Part shown: positions 40,886 through 52,329 of the stretch, piece after piece | Layout: the number at the start of each line of letters is the position of its first letter | How positions within the stretch are numbered: position 1 is the stretch's first letter | Source: Diploptera punctata | Taxonomy: Eukaryota > Arthropoda > Insecta > Blattodea > Blaberidae | DNA: 64,000 bases | NCBI GenBank assembly: GCA_030220185.1 | Contig: JASPKZ010003844.1 | Location: 2,554,501-2,618,500, forward strand | Reading direction: 5' to 3' | Position numbers and translations under genes: made by a program | Notes under the pieces: model-generated | Seen by the model: the letters and a program-made list of their open reading frames with translations, nothing else | Databases searched by the model: none | Told to the model about the DNA's origin: nothing

Positions 40886-42530
40886 TATTCTTCTTCTTTT
40901 TCTTCTCCGCGTCGTTATATGTTAGTATGTTCAGTTTAGAAATCAAGAATCTTTCCATCCTTTCCCTGCCCATCCATTCGCCGGTAGATTATCTCTTGAT
41001 GTTGTTTGGTGTCATTCGAGATACATGCAAATTCAATTTATACCTTCTCTTATTTACCCGTTAACTAATCACTTGAATGTCCAGCTGTCTCCATATTTCC
41101 TACCTATACAAGGTAGAAGAGAAAGTGAAATATATGTTTTATTACACCCAGAAGAATATATACCGATATGTGAGAACCACATTCCTACCTTAGTTACATG
41201 CGGGAAAGTTCCCGATATTAATTTTGCATAAATCACGCAAATTTTGTATGTGAAGAAAAATGTTCGTATCCGGATCATACGGTCGAAATAACTAATACAC
41301 TCTAACTTCTTAACTACACGACAGATTATTATCATAATATTTATGAATGACCTGATTAAAAAAAATATGGTGCAATTTATTGTTTCTGAAAATGAATACG
41401 CACTAGAATTGGAGTATTGAGTTTATAAAATAGTGTTACTGAATTTACATGTTAAACACAGTGTTATTCATTTAGTTATAAATTGGTCTATTTCCTATCT
41501 TAAGCTGAAATATTATCCACTTACACTTTCAAGGAAATTTTGTTTACTGAAGCTTAAATCATGCATGTAGGCAAATCAAGGTTATTATCATGGAATATAT
41601 GGAGCTGTTATATTGTCGCTGATTCATGTTTATGGCTGCCAGCTGTCCCAATGTCAATATTTTAAAATGTGTCGTGTTAATCCGTTGGAAATCGTGGCAC
41701 AATCTCGTCCAGTTTTCACAGTTTTTTATGGATCAGGCTCGCATTAAATGGACACAATCCTACATGTATTTTTTCTAGATAAACTATTCTGGCACTGTTG
41801 CAATCATAAAAGCGTTCTCTACAATAATTTAGCACAAATGAGTCATAAACGTATAGTTTCAAAATTTACCGTGTCCCCAAATTTCTGATACAGTTTAAAA
41901 ATCGACCCGGTCTCCTGATCCATAGTTCCTGATTATGTAACAGAAACCCAAGAGTTCGATTCCTGGTCAGCATGCGAATTTTCATTAAAGAGATTATTGT
42001 TCACATTTCATCAATGTTGTTTGATAGTCCTTATGTGCATGTATCCATATGTGTGATGTGAATAAAATGGATAAATATACAGTAAAAAAGAAAGCCGGCA
42101 CAAGTTACATAAGAAGCAGAAAAAATTGCAATAAAAAAAGAGAAGAAAAATAAACGAAGATAATACGTGTTCACTGAAGTATATAGCACGATTGTAGAAT
42201 TAATAAAAGTAGTGGCGTAAATCGCGAACATTGAAGACAATTTACTTGCACTTTTGTTCTATCAACGTTGCTAGATGAACTTATCAACTTGATTCCCATA
42301 CTTTCTATTATTGCCTTTTTCTTTGTCTACACAAAATCAAGTCTATTACACATCCAAGTTAACTGTTCACGGGCGGAGGGAAAGAGTTTTAGCGCTAGTG
42401 TTGCCGATCTACTGAATCTGTGGAAGGGATGTAGGAGAAAAACTGTACAACCGATCACGTATTGAAATGTTTCAACTTCAAATGTGGGGGGGGAGAATCT
42501 CTAAACACGTGTGAAATTTCTTAACATGGT
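40886..42530. other. No gene; SINE-C head fragment near 41905-41980
   Basis: CCCAAGAGTTCGATTCCTGGTCAG with upstream CGGTCTCCTGATCC looks like a decayed SINE-C head. The rest is AT-rich and unassigned. Confidence 0.4.
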
Positions 42531-42825
42531 TGTCAAATTAGTAATTTAAGCACAGAACGCTCAAGCGATCGGATCATTTAAAATCACAGTATTTGTCGTC
42601 TCTCCATTATCAGCCTCACAATAAATCACAGTGGCAACATGCAATGAGAAGAGCAAGGAAGGGACAGCTCATTCCTAGGCGTAACCCCAAAAGTAACAGG
42701 GTTGTCAAGTTAGTCATTCTGCCACTGACCGCGCAGAACGACGGATCATTAAAATACATAGTATTTGTCAGCTCTCTACCTGCCAGTCAAACAACATAAT
42801 TCAAAGGACAGGAAGTGGCAATATA
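42531..42825. repeat. Diverged two-copy tandem duplication
   Basis: GTTGTCAA-TTAGT, CGCAGAACG, CGGATCATT and AGTATTTGTC recur with an offset of about 170 bp (42531-42660 and 42702-42825), followed in both by GTGGCAA. Confidence 0.6.
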
Positions 42826-43244
42826 GCAAGGAATAGAAAGAGAAAGACAGTTTGTTAGTTAACATATTTTCCGCCTGCACAAAACACTGGGATTGGTAAT
42901 ACATTTTAATTTAACACATCAGCCAAGTGCGTAGTAGTAGGACTTTATTAGAAAAAAAAATATAATACAAAACATAATAGCCTATTTACAAATTGAAATA
43001 TATTTTGAACGAATTTAGAATTATTAATGTATGCCCCACAATGTTTTACATGAAATTACCCTTTTTAAGCATCTATTCTTGGCAGGAGGGTGACGTATTT
43101 ACTGAGAATTTATCACGCTGAGTCATTGACTGAAATTTAATATTTATTTTTCTTTGTAAATGTGATTCTTTTCTAAATACGAGCATATATGTTTTTGTTT
43201 ATAGATGCAGTAATAACTTCTAAAAAGTAGATAAATTCGTGTGT
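42826..43244. other. No gene seen
   Basis: AT-rich. Its end (43245-43262) is the left TSD of the RTE insertion. Confidence 0.4.
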
Positions 43245-43262
43245 TAAATTTGAATAAGGTTT

Positions 43263-45192
43263 GATGAGGAATGTGCCGACATTGTAAAGAAAAGAAAGCT
43301 AGCAAAAATGAAATAGTTACACGAGCCAAATGAGGTAAATTTAGGGCAATTGGGTACTATTAGACGGGAAACCACCAAGTTACTAAAGAGTAAAAAGAGG
43401 GAATATTTGAGAGAGAAGATTAATGATCTTGAAATGAATGCAAAAAATAGGAACATTAGAGAATTATATCAGGGAATTAGTATAGAGAAGAAAGGTTTTC
43501 AGGCTAGAACAAACATAATTCGGAATGAAAATGGGGATATGATTGCAGATTCCAGGAGTATATTAAATAGATGGAAAAGTTACTTTAATCAGCTATTAAA
43601 TGTACATACAGAACAGGACATTGAGGAGGATAATTTACAGACAGCAGAAATGCTAGTCGCAGAGCCAAGTGCGTTAGAGGTTGAAATGGCGATTGAAAAA
43701 TTGAAGATGTATAAAGCATCAGGTTCAGATGAGATCCCAGCAGAACTGATAAAATCAGGGGGAGAAAAATTGATGGACAAGATACGCTGGTTGCTTAGTA
43801 TGATTTGGGAAAAAGAAGCTCTTCCAGACGAATGGAAGGAATCAATTATCGTACTAATTTATAAGAAAGGAGATAAAACTGACTGCAACAACTACAGGGG
43901 CATCCCATTACTTTCAACTTCGTACAAAATTCTAACAAATATATTAGTAAGCAGACTTACTCCCTATATTGATGACATTCTAGGAGATCATCAATGTGCA
44001 TTTAGAAGAAACAGGTCTACAACAGATCAGATTTTTAGTATAAGACAGATTTTAGAAAAGAAATGGGAATATAATGGTACTGTACATCAACTATATGTAG
44101 ACTTCAAAAAAGCATATGATTCAATTAAGAGGGAGAAGTTATATAGTAGCTATCCTGCTGGAGTTCGGAATTCCTAAAAAGTTAGACTTATACGAATGTG
44201 TCTAAATGGCACAAAGAGTAGGGTGCGTGTAGGCAAACAGTTTTCGGACACTTTTGAAATCCAGAATGGGTTGAAGCAAGGACATGCACTATCTCCTCTA
44301 CTATTTAATTTTGTACTAGAGCATGCCATTAAATCTTTGGAGAATGAGGAAGGCTTGCAACTCAATGGTATTAATAAACTGTTAGTTTATGCTGATGATG
44401 TAGTATCGTTGGCCGATAGCGAGGAGATACTAAAGGACAATACGCACACACTGTTGAGTAACACTAAGAAATTAGGATTGGAAGTAAATATCAATAAAAC
44501 TAAATATATGGTCACATGTAGAAATTCATTATATAATGGAACTGGACAGCTAATGACAAATGAGGGAAATTTTGAGGAAGTGGCTGAATTCAAATACCTA
44601 GGAACAATAATCACAAATAGGAATGAGATGCACAAAGAAATTAAACATAGGCTCAATTCTGGAAATGCGTGCTATTATGCATTGCAGAGACTCTTGATGT
44701 CCCAACTCCTTTCAAAAACGTTAAACTGAAAATATATAAAACCATTATTCTACCAGTTATATTATATGGATGCGAAACATGGACTCTTACTTTAAGGGAG
44801 GAAAGGAGATTAAAAGTATTTGAGAATAAAGTACTTAGGAAAATTTTTGGACCAAAGAGAGATGAAGAGACAGGTGAATGGAGAAGACTACATAACAATG
44901 AACTACATGGTCTTTATAGGAAGCCAGATATAATATGAACAGTTAAGTCTCGTAGACTGCGATGGGCAGGACATGTTGCACGTATGGGGAATGAAAGACT
45001 TGCATGGAAACTTCTTGTAGGAAAGCCAGAGGGAAGACGCCCAGTTGGTAGACCAAGAATGAGGTGGGAGAATAGCATTAACTATGATTTGAGGGAAGTA
45101 GATTATACAGGGAATGATTGGAAAGCATTAGCTCAGGATAGGGATGTATGGAGAGCGTATGTCCGTGCGGCCATGAACCTACGGGTTCGATA
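43263..45192 (+). pseudogene. Reverse transcriptase (RTE-like), disrupted
   Basis: Multi-frame coding of about 640 codons. An in-frame stop at 43314 precedes a long open stretch to 44177 with R-E-T-T-K-L-L, N-Y-R-G-I-P-L-L, C-A-F-R-R-N-R-S-T-T-D-Q and the motif A region Y-V-D-F-K-K-A-Y-D. Two compensating frameshifts near 44147 and 44178 enclose about ten shifted codons. Then come N-G-L-K-Q-G-H-A-L-S-P (motif B) and V-Y-A-D-D-V-V (motif C, catalytic YADD intact) to about 44700. Another frameshift leads to L-Y-G-C-E-T-W-T-L. A TGA at 44936 precedes the R-L-R-W-A-G-H-V-A-R-M and G-R-P-R-M-R-W tail ending at 45192. Inactive, but most residues are legible. Confidence 0.9.
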
Positions 45193-45219
45193 GTGCCAGT
45201 GAGTAAGTAAGTAAGTAAG
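43263..45219 (+). mobile_element. RTE-like non-LTR retrotransposon, 5'-truncated, 18-bp TSD
   Basis: TAAATTTGAATAAGGTTT occurs at 43245-43262 and 45220-45237, defining a 1,957-bp insertion. It starts inside the endonuclease-RT linker, contains most of the reverse transcriptase and the C-terminal tail, and ends CCAGTGAGTAAG followed by GTAA repeats. Such a short-repeat tail instead of poly(A) is typical of the RTE clade. This copy is the reference for all other RTE fragments listed here. Confidence 0.9.
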
Positions 45220-45237
45220 TAAATTTGAATAAGGTTT

Positions 45238-45427
45238 TGTTAAATTTCTCATGACAATTTAAATAAAGCCCATTGAGTACGGTAGATCCGTAGAAAACGA
45301 GCTGTTGTATTTAATAACCCATTAGAAACATAGGACATTTGGAATCCACTTATTATTTATACAAGTGATTTTGCTTCCTTTTTTTTATTCACTTTTTAAA
45401 GCATGCTGTGACTATTACCTTTGTAAA
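45238..45427. other. No gene seen
   Basis: Short unassigned spacer. Confidence 0.3.
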
Positions 45428-45447
45428 AGAGAGAGAGAGAGAGTGAG

Positions 45448-45480
<33 letters not shown>

Positions 45481-45615
45481 GACAGAGAGAGAGAGAGACA
45501 GACAGAGAGAGACAGAAAGAGAGACAGAGAGAGAGACAGAGAGAGACAGAGACAGAGAGAGAGAGAGACAGAGAGAGAGACAGAGAGAGAGACAGAGAGA
45601 GAGACAGAGAGAGAC

Positions 45616-45646
<31 letters not shown>

Positions 45647-45865
45647 CAGAGAGAGAGACAGAGAGAGAGACAGAGAGATACAGAGACAGAGAGAGAGAGA
45701 CAGAGAGAGAGACGGAGAGAGATAGAGACAGACAGGGAGAGAGAGAGAGACAGGGAGAGAGAGAGACACGGAGAGAGAGAGACACGGAGAGAGAGAGACA
45801 CAGAGAGAGAGAGACACGGAGAGATAGAGAGAGAGAGAGAGAGAGACAGACACGGAGAGAGAGAC

Positions 45866-45900
<35 letters not shown>

Positions 45901-45943
45901 CAGAGAGAGAGACAGAGAGACAGAGACAGAGAGACAGACAGGC

Positions 45944-45979
<36 letters not shown>
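45428..45979. repeat. GA-rich simple repeat, about 550 bp, with CA interruptions
   Basis: Composed of GAGAGA and GACAGA words, ending in pure GA (45950-45979). The purine-rich strand is almost free of T. Apparent Arg/Glu and Ser/Leu proteins in all frames are artefacts. Confidence 0.95.
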
Positions 45980-45981
<2 letters not shown>

Positions 45982-46329
45982 GTGCTTCCAACGTTAGACA
46001 TCATTGCGTGCTCAAAGAAAATAATTTCAGAGACATGATTCACAGTTTCTGTGTTGCATTCAATTTGCCACATTCCACCCAATCACCTTAACTAGGCAGA
46101 AATCTATGTATGTTTCTGTTTATTTCTTCAGCAATATTCTGTATCCAATTTGATATGCTTCGTATGCGTATTCTGTCCTTATACAAATATAGAAAAGCAT
46201 TTCTTAAGATCTTCAATTCACTGAGATGTTTGTTTATATTGCCACTAATGAAAGACGAAAATGCCCATTCAGTTGCTATTTTGTACTGAATTATCTATAG
46301 TTCCATTAAGAAATAGAATAGAACAGATT

Positions 46330-46915
46330 TATTTAGCCTGGTGGAGTTAAGGCCATGTGGCCTTCACTTCAACTCACCAGGACAAACATATGTTACATAT
46401 ATATAAATAGAAAAAAATTACAATAATAGTACATACTAAACAATAAACATTAGGTAAATATATTGACAAATCTTAAAACTATTTTTATTAAATAATAAAA
46501 AAACAAATTATTAATTTAAAAAAAAGTGATATTAGTGAGTTGTTTCTGTTAATAATTTTATTTTCAAATTGTTTCTGAAAGATGGTACAGTTTGGCAGTC
46601 TCTGACATAGGGTGGAAGGGAATTCCATGTTGTAGCAAGAGAAACTGTAAAAGATTTCGAATAATAGATAGTGTGATGAGGAGAGATATACTCGTAAAGG
46701 ACAATGTGCTGAAGGGATCCGGTATATAATTTATGTGTATCAGAGAGTCTAGAGAGGCTGTGTGATAAATAATAAGGTAATGTTGTGTGTAATATTTTAT
46801 AGAGAAGGCATAGGGAATGAATGGTTGTACGATCTAGACACCAGTTAGAATTTAGCTCAATTAATTTTGACGACACAAGGACATGGATGGCCTCTCCGAA
46901 CGAGTGATCAGCTTA
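46330..46915 (-). pseudogene. Non-LTR C-terminal region (W-N-S-L-P type) with 3' UTR
   Basis: The minus strand 46532-46876 is open: I-H-S-L-C-L-L-Y-K-I-L, P-Y-Y-L-S, Y-Y-S-K-S-F-T-V, T-T-W-N-S-L-P-P-Y-V-R, F-R-N-N-L-K. This is the terminus of a Jockey/CR1-style polymerase. 46330-46531 is the 3' UTR, sharing TTTAGCCTGGTGGAGTTAAGG with 13138-13224. Confidence 0.7.
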
Positions 46916-46989
46916 ATGTGAAAGCCTCCACCGAGACAACACAGCACTATAACGAAATACGCCATTCATATTAAGCATGGCAAATATGA

Positions 46990-47177
46990 CAATCATGGTT
47001 ATGTCGTCCAGATGATTGTTCGGGGACCGTTTGGAGCTTAACGTTTCCTGATGTTTGTCTTATAGGTGAGCAAAACCAGAAAAAAAATCACCCAAGAAAA
47101 TTTATCCAACCGGGTATCGAAACCAGGCCTGCTGCCTACGAGGCAGCGATGCTACCCCGAAACCACAGCGGTGGACT
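46990..47177 (-). repeat. SINE-D, diverged copy
   Basis: TTCGGGGACCGTTTGGAGCTT in the middle; the head is at the right (ACCGGGTATCGAAACC box B complement; CGAAACCACAGCGGTGGAC). Confidence 0.75.
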
Positions 47178-47261
47178 TCTAAAGATCATACCATATTATA
47201 TAGAAAATGAGCTCCTTATGGTGATATCGGACCTAGGACTATAAGTATTTTATTGGGAAGA

Positions 47262-47396
47262 TTATTATTATTATTATTATTATTAATAGCATATGATCAT
47301 CATTATTAATTATATTTGTTATTACTATCTTTATTATGTTATTATTGTTATTACTGTTATTGTTGTTATGTTTTATTGTTATTATTATTGTTATTA

Positions 47397-47457
<61 letters not shown>
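47262..47457. repeat. ATT microsatellites with decayed centre
   Basis: ATT arrays at 47262-47285 and 47395-47457, with impure ATT/GTT between. Confidence 0.9.
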
Positions 47458-47459
<2 letters not shown>

Positions 47460-47549
47460 TTCCATGTTGTATTTATTTATACATGGGAATTCCATTTTTC
47501 TACTTAAACTTTTTTATACCATGTGCTATATTGCAAGTAATGTAATTTA

Positions 47550-47760
47550 TTATGAGGTCAGTCTTGTTGGATTACACCTCTGGTTCTGAGGTTCGTGGGT
47601 TCAAACCGATCGGAATCGACATACATTTATGGGCTTCCTATGGAAGGGAAGTGACGTTATTAGTCTCGTGCAGCAGATTAACAACACATAAAATAACCTC
47701 AAGCATGAAATAAAGAGGTTCTGACTAATTTGTTTCGGTCCTTTCAACCCCCCGCTCCCA
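47550..47760 (+). repeat. Possible tRNA-headed SINE
   Basis: GTCTTGTTGGATTACACCTC and GTGGGTTCAAACCGA are spaced like tRNA boxes A and B. No second copy here, so weakly supported. Confidence 0.35.
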
Positions 47761-47837
47761 ACAAATTTGAATTGCGACGATAAAGATACGAGTCCTTAAA
47801 GAGTATCGTTAAACAAAACACTAAATCTTCATGTGTT

Positions 47838-48340
47838 ACCCGCCTCATGGTCTCATGGTCAGAGCTTCTGCTATAATTCGTGAGATCCTGGGTGCGATAC
47901 CCTGTCAGACCACAGACGTTTTCCTTAAAATGTCCACTGTTGCGTTCTCGGGGTAGGTCGCTGACTCGTACACAGCGGGCCCGGGTTCGATCTGTGGTCG
48001 GGGCATGTTTCCTGACTGATGGTTTTTCTCTGGGTTTTTTACTTTAAGAAAATTTCAGAAAATTTTAAGGCATGAACATCATCATATTCCCCGTGTTTAG
48101 GCCTAATATTAATGTATGTGTGAATAGAGTGTTTCGTTTTAGTGTTCAGTTTTCTCGGACGAGGCCCTCACGATGAGCTAATCACTCATTCGGGGAGGTC
48201 CTCCATGTCCTTGTGTGTTAAAAAAGAATATATGTTATTCATAGTTAAATTTTAGAAAGGTCGTGTCACTGGAAGGTCCGGGTGGCGTGTGGTAAGTGAA
48301 AGTACCTATAAGAGAGAGGTTAAACTGCATTAATGGAGTG
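47838..48340 (+). repeat. SINE-C head joined to SINE-D long form
   Basis: A SINE-C-like head (CCTCATGGTCTCATGGTCAG; GGGTGCGATACCC) runs straight into an Asp-like head (GTTCTCGGGGTAGG; CCCGGGTTCGATCTGTGG). The long SINE-D body follows (GGGGAGGTCCTCCATGTCC; ACCTATAAGAGAGAGGTTAA). It looks like a fused or adjacent pair. Confidence 0.65.
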
Positions 48341-48369
48341 GGATGTTTATATATATATATATTTCTTAT

Positions 48370-49020
48370 TACTTGTGAAATATCAGAAAATACAACAAGG
48401 AAATATTATCACAAAAAAAAACAAATGGCCTTCAAGGGCGCTCATCCAGTTCGGACAAAGATAGTATTAGAAAATAAATCAATAGAACAAGTAGTAACAT
48501 ATAACTTCCTAGGTTGCGAAATATCATACACAGCGGAAACAGATATAAATAACAAACTAAATAAGTTTAATTATATAACAGGTACATTAAAAAGAACTTT
48601 GAAAAATAAAGCCAGGAACGACTCTATAATGAAATTATACAAGACAATGACAGTGCATATTATTCCTTATGAATCCGAAACATGGGCAGTGACAACACAA
48701 CAGAAAACAAGCAGCTTAAATGAGATTTCTCAGACCAAAAGCAGGATATCAAAGAACAGACAAAAAAAACATAACACAGAAATAAGACAACAACTAAAAG
48801 TAGAGGAATTAAACACAACAATAGTGAAATACAGAACAAACTGGAAAGAACACTTTGCAAGGATGACTGAGAATAGAATACCAAAAGCAGCACACAACTA
48901 TTCACCACGAGGAAGAAGAAGTTTTGGAAGACCAAAGAAAAGACAAAAACAGCAGCAATTTGGAGCCGGAACAGGCCAGTAAATAAGCCTAAACCGTGAT
49001 GAAGAATAAGAAGAAGAAGA
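48370..49020 (+). pseudogene. Non-LTR C-terminal region
   Basis: Reads V-T-Y-N-F-L-G-C-E-I-S, K-L-Y-K-T-M-T-V, Y-E-S-E-T-W-A-V, W-K-E-H-F-A-R-M and G-R-R-S-F-G-R-P-K-K-R, ending in an AAGAAGAAGA tail. TTGTGAAA occurs near both ends, a possible short TSD. Confidence 0.75.
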
Positions 49021-49724
49021 TCATTTGTGAAACGTTATCTATATTGCCAATCTTAAATTTCAAGGAAGTCATTAATAATAACAAAATGCCTGTGACAAAT
49101 AATCACTTAGATTTTTTCTCAGATCCTGGATAACTCTCAATTTGTTTGGCTGCAACTCCTCTATAACCAATAAATGTATTCCACTTAATCAATCATTTAA
49201 ACTCTGTAAATAAATAAGTTTTATAATTTGTAACATAGCCTGACAAAAGAAAGCAAGTTTTGGGTGAAGTTTATGTCATTTCATTCTCTCGTTTATAAGA
49301 GTTGGGTTGCAATATATCAAAACAGTCGGCGTGGTAATTGGACAGGCAATAGAAGAGATATATTTAGAAAAATGGTAGAACATCTAAGTTACGAGTTCTC
49401 ATTGCATTGTCTATACCGTAATGTACTTTTCCTTCTTGTCATTTCTTCCATTTATATGTCTTTGTAGGTTTATTTATTACATTTTCTTTGTGTCAACGAA
49501 CGATAAACTCTAAACTAACTACTACTACTTAGGTTTTGCTGTCATTTGTTTGTTTATTCTTTAACCAGCAGCTTAAGTTCAAAGTTACAATTCTCTCTTC
49601 AGAGTTACGAAAAAATAAGCCTTTTCCATTCAATTAAAACAATCTTAACAGACAATATGTCAATAACTTTAAAGAAAATCATAATTACCAGCTGCTATGA
49701 AATAATTCCTCTTTGAAGCTAAGA
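49021..49724. other. No gene seen
   Basis: AT-rich, unassigned. Confidence 0.35.
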
Positions 49725-50054
49725 TTTAGTAGATCGCGGTGTACCAATAGTTATATTCGTTACCTCTAGTTCCGTCCGGGGCGGATGGATTTTTTTAGGA
49801 ACGAAAAATCCAAGGGAGAAGTCCTCCGGGAGGGGCTTTAAGTCGTGGGTCCCGAGTCTGAAGATTTTCAGGCTCGTAGAAGAACCACAAGCCTGAATAA
49901 AGAGGTCTCTATGCAAACTTTGGTGTAACTTTAGTAATACCTTGTTTCCACCAGATATCTCCTGAGGCGGAACGATGACCCCTGCCACTCACTGACATCT
50001 GTATGAAAACAAGTTAAGATACTCCCCAGGTCTCAATGAGAGATAGAAAAGGTA

Positions 50055-50113
<59 letters not shown>
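49725..50113 (+). repeat. SINE-G with ACT-repeat tail
   Basis: GGGGCGGATGGATTTTTTTAGGA, TCCTCCGGGAGGGGCTTTAA and GGGTCCCGAGTCTGAAGATT match 63520-63613. Its body continues to AGAGATAGAAAAGGTAT and then about 19 ACT units (50056-50113), probably its own 3' tail. The tRNA head is decayed. Confidence 0.7.
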
Positions 50114-50256
50114 GCTAAGATCTATAATGCTACTGAAAAATGAAGAAAGTTACAGAATAGTGGAATACATCTATTTTATTAATTTTCCAAATATAGCTAC
50201 AAACTCTAAATTTGAGATACTTGAGATGGATATGACGTGTACAATTTTAACTTCTC

Positions 50257-50261
<5 letters not shown>

Positions 50262-50304
<43 letters not shown>

Positions 50305-50327
50305 AGGCATTTATTTTTCTTATCATT

Positions 50328-50362
<35 letters not shown>
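50262..50362. repeat. Two TA arrays with a SINE fragment between
   Basis: TA at 50262-50300 and 50331-50362. The sequence between (GTCCAGGCATTTATTTTTCTTAT) recurs at 53938-53960 after another TA array. Confidence 0.85.
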
Positions 50363-50363
<1 letters not shown>

Positions 50364-50404
50364 TTTTGTAATAAATTTACTTGCATTTCCACTAACACTT
50401 TTAA

Positions 50405-50982
50405 CAATAATCAATTGAGTTGGTGTTTACTTGATGAAAATCCATATTTATTAATTAAATAAAAATAAAACGTAGTTTTATTTGATTTTCATATTTATTA
50501 TATAATTCAGTGACAGCTGTTTCGGTACACTGTACCTTCTTCAGATATGTTAACAAATTATGAATTGTGTTCCAACTGATCTAAGCAACAATACAACAAT
50601 ATTTATTTAAATTTTTAAATTTAACAAAGGGGATTCATTCAAATCAAGTTGAGAATTTAACAGTTTTTTACTACTTTTAAACTTATTAATTTCTACAGCC
50701 TCCAAAAGATCTAACTTCTTACCCTTATCACAAATATGTAAAATTTCAAAATTTGGATCGAAACAATGATTAAATTCTCAACTTGATTTGAATGAATCCC
50801 CTTTGTTAAATTTAAAAATTTAAATAAATATTGTTGTATTGTTGCTTAGATCAGTTGGAACATAATTTATAATTTGTTAACATGTCTGAAGAAGGTACAG
50901 TGTACCGAAACAGCTGTCACTGAATTATATAATAAATATGAAAATCAAATAAAACTACGTTTTATTTTTATTTAATTAATAA
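50405..50982. mobile_element. Penelope-like element: inverted 3' ends, 8-bp TSD
   Basis: ACTTTTAA at 50397-50404 and 50983-50990. Same family as 6874-7479, including the one-sided extension CAATAATCAATTGAGTTGG on the left. The left arm keeps more of the protein C-terminus (C-F-D-P-N-F-E-I-L-H-I-C-D-K-G). The right arm starts later, so the 5' junction differs from the other copy. Confidence 0.8.
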
Positions 50983-51139
50983 ACTTTTAATGATACATTA
51001 AAAGGAAACATATCATAGTTGTGACAAACAATGCATCAATTTAATGAAGTTTGTATTAATATGAGCTTGAAGACTGTTTACATTACAAGCAATTATGTGT
51101 TAAATTATGCGTATCAGTGTATTTCTTCTCATTCAAAAA

Positions 51140-51374
51140 AAAAAACTAAAAATATATAAAACTGTTATTCTTATAGTTATATTATATGAAGTTATTCGAA
51201 ACATGGTATGTTACTTTAAGAGAGGAGCAAATTTTACGAGTAAGCTATTTGAGAATATAGTGCTGAGAAAATTCTTTGAACCAAATGAGACAAACCGATA
51301 AATGGAGAAAACTATATAACAGTGAGCTACATGATCTTTGTGGGAAACCACACATAAAAAAAAGTTTTAAGTTG
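51140..51374 (+). mobile_element. RTE-like fragment, left part (split by PLE)
   Basis: CTAAAAATATATAAAACTGT through CTACATGATCTTTGTGGGAA parallels 44725-44930 of the reference copy. Broken by stops and split at TTAAGTTG. Confidence 0.75.
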
Positions 51375-51983
51375 CATCAACACTTTTGAAATTCATTTTA
51401 AAGCACCGTTGAGGTTATGTAATAAGAGATTAATTATATAATTTTTACTTGGTAAGTCAGGCGTCCTCAACTAAATTATTAAAGTTCTTCAAGTTATTCT
51501 AATATGGAGGCCTTTCGAAAACAATGGTTCATCTTCTGCGTTTTAACTGGTACTGATGGTGTTTTATAGGTTGTATAACGGATTTATGTCCGCGGTTATG
51601 TTCTCGTTGAGTAGGTCTTTATTCCTTGCTTCTTTTAGAATCTCTATGTCTTCAATGATGCTGATTCTGTTGTTATTGTATTCTCTGTGTAGTAGGCCTA
51701 TTGACATACAGTTATCGATTTTTTTCAATAACAACAGAATCAGCATCCTTGAAGACATAGAGATTCTAAAAGAAGCAAGGAATACAGACCTAATCAACGA
51801 GAACATAACCGCGGACATAAATCCGTTATACAACCTATATAACACCATCAGTTCCAGTTAAAACGCGGAAGATGATACATTGTTTTCGAAAGGCCTCCAT
51901 ATTAGAATAACTTGAAGACGTTTAATAATTTAGTTGAGGACGACTGACTTACCAGGTAACAATTATATAATTAACATCTTATC
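51375..51983. mobile_element. Second PLE family: inverted 3' ends, 8-bp TSD
   Basis: TTAAGTTG at 51367-51374 and 51984-51991. Arms of about 245 bp surround 51678-51724. Each arm encodes I-L-E-D-I-E-I-L-K-E-A-R-N, then L-x-N-E-N-I-T-A-D-I-N-P-L-Y-N-L. This is the same layout as the C-terminus of the PLE at 6874 (L-L-E-A-V-E-I, P-L-L-N-L) but a different family. A GATGA...CGAAA stretch follows the stop codon, as in the first family. Confidence 0.7.
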
Positions 51984-51991
51984 TTAAGTTG

Positions 51992-52235
51992 TGTAAACTG
52001 CGATGGGCTAACGCAAATGGGGAATGAAAGAGGACATGATAACTTCTTGTAGGAAACTAGATGGAATTTTCCCAGTAGGTAGACCAAGAATGAGTTGGGA
52101 GAATGATATTAACCATGATTTGAGGGAGGTGAATTATACAAGATATGATTGGAAAGTATTAGCTCAAGATAGGAATGTATGGAGAGCTCAAGTCCGCGCG
52201 ACCATTAACCTCCGGGTTTGACAGTGCCAATGAGT
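51992..52235 (+). mobile_element. RTE-like 3' end, right part
   Basis: AAACTGCGATGGGC through GGGTTTGACAGTGCCAATGA continues the tail and ends in GTTA repeats. Confidence 0.8.
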
Positions 52236-52329
52236 TAGTTGATAAGTGATGTAAAGACAACTAGGCCTATATGACATCCAAATTTTAACCCAATAATTGG
52301 CAAAACATTAATTTCTCTTGCATCATCTT

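Noticed and set aside
45365..46082. Long overlapping ORFs encoding Arg/Glu-rich and Ser/Leu-rich proteins
   Set aside because: All frames of a GA/CA simple repeat are open; this is a microsatellite artefact.
47293..47589. Tyr/Ile-rich or Leu-rich ORFs
   Set aside because: They are translations of ATT arrays.
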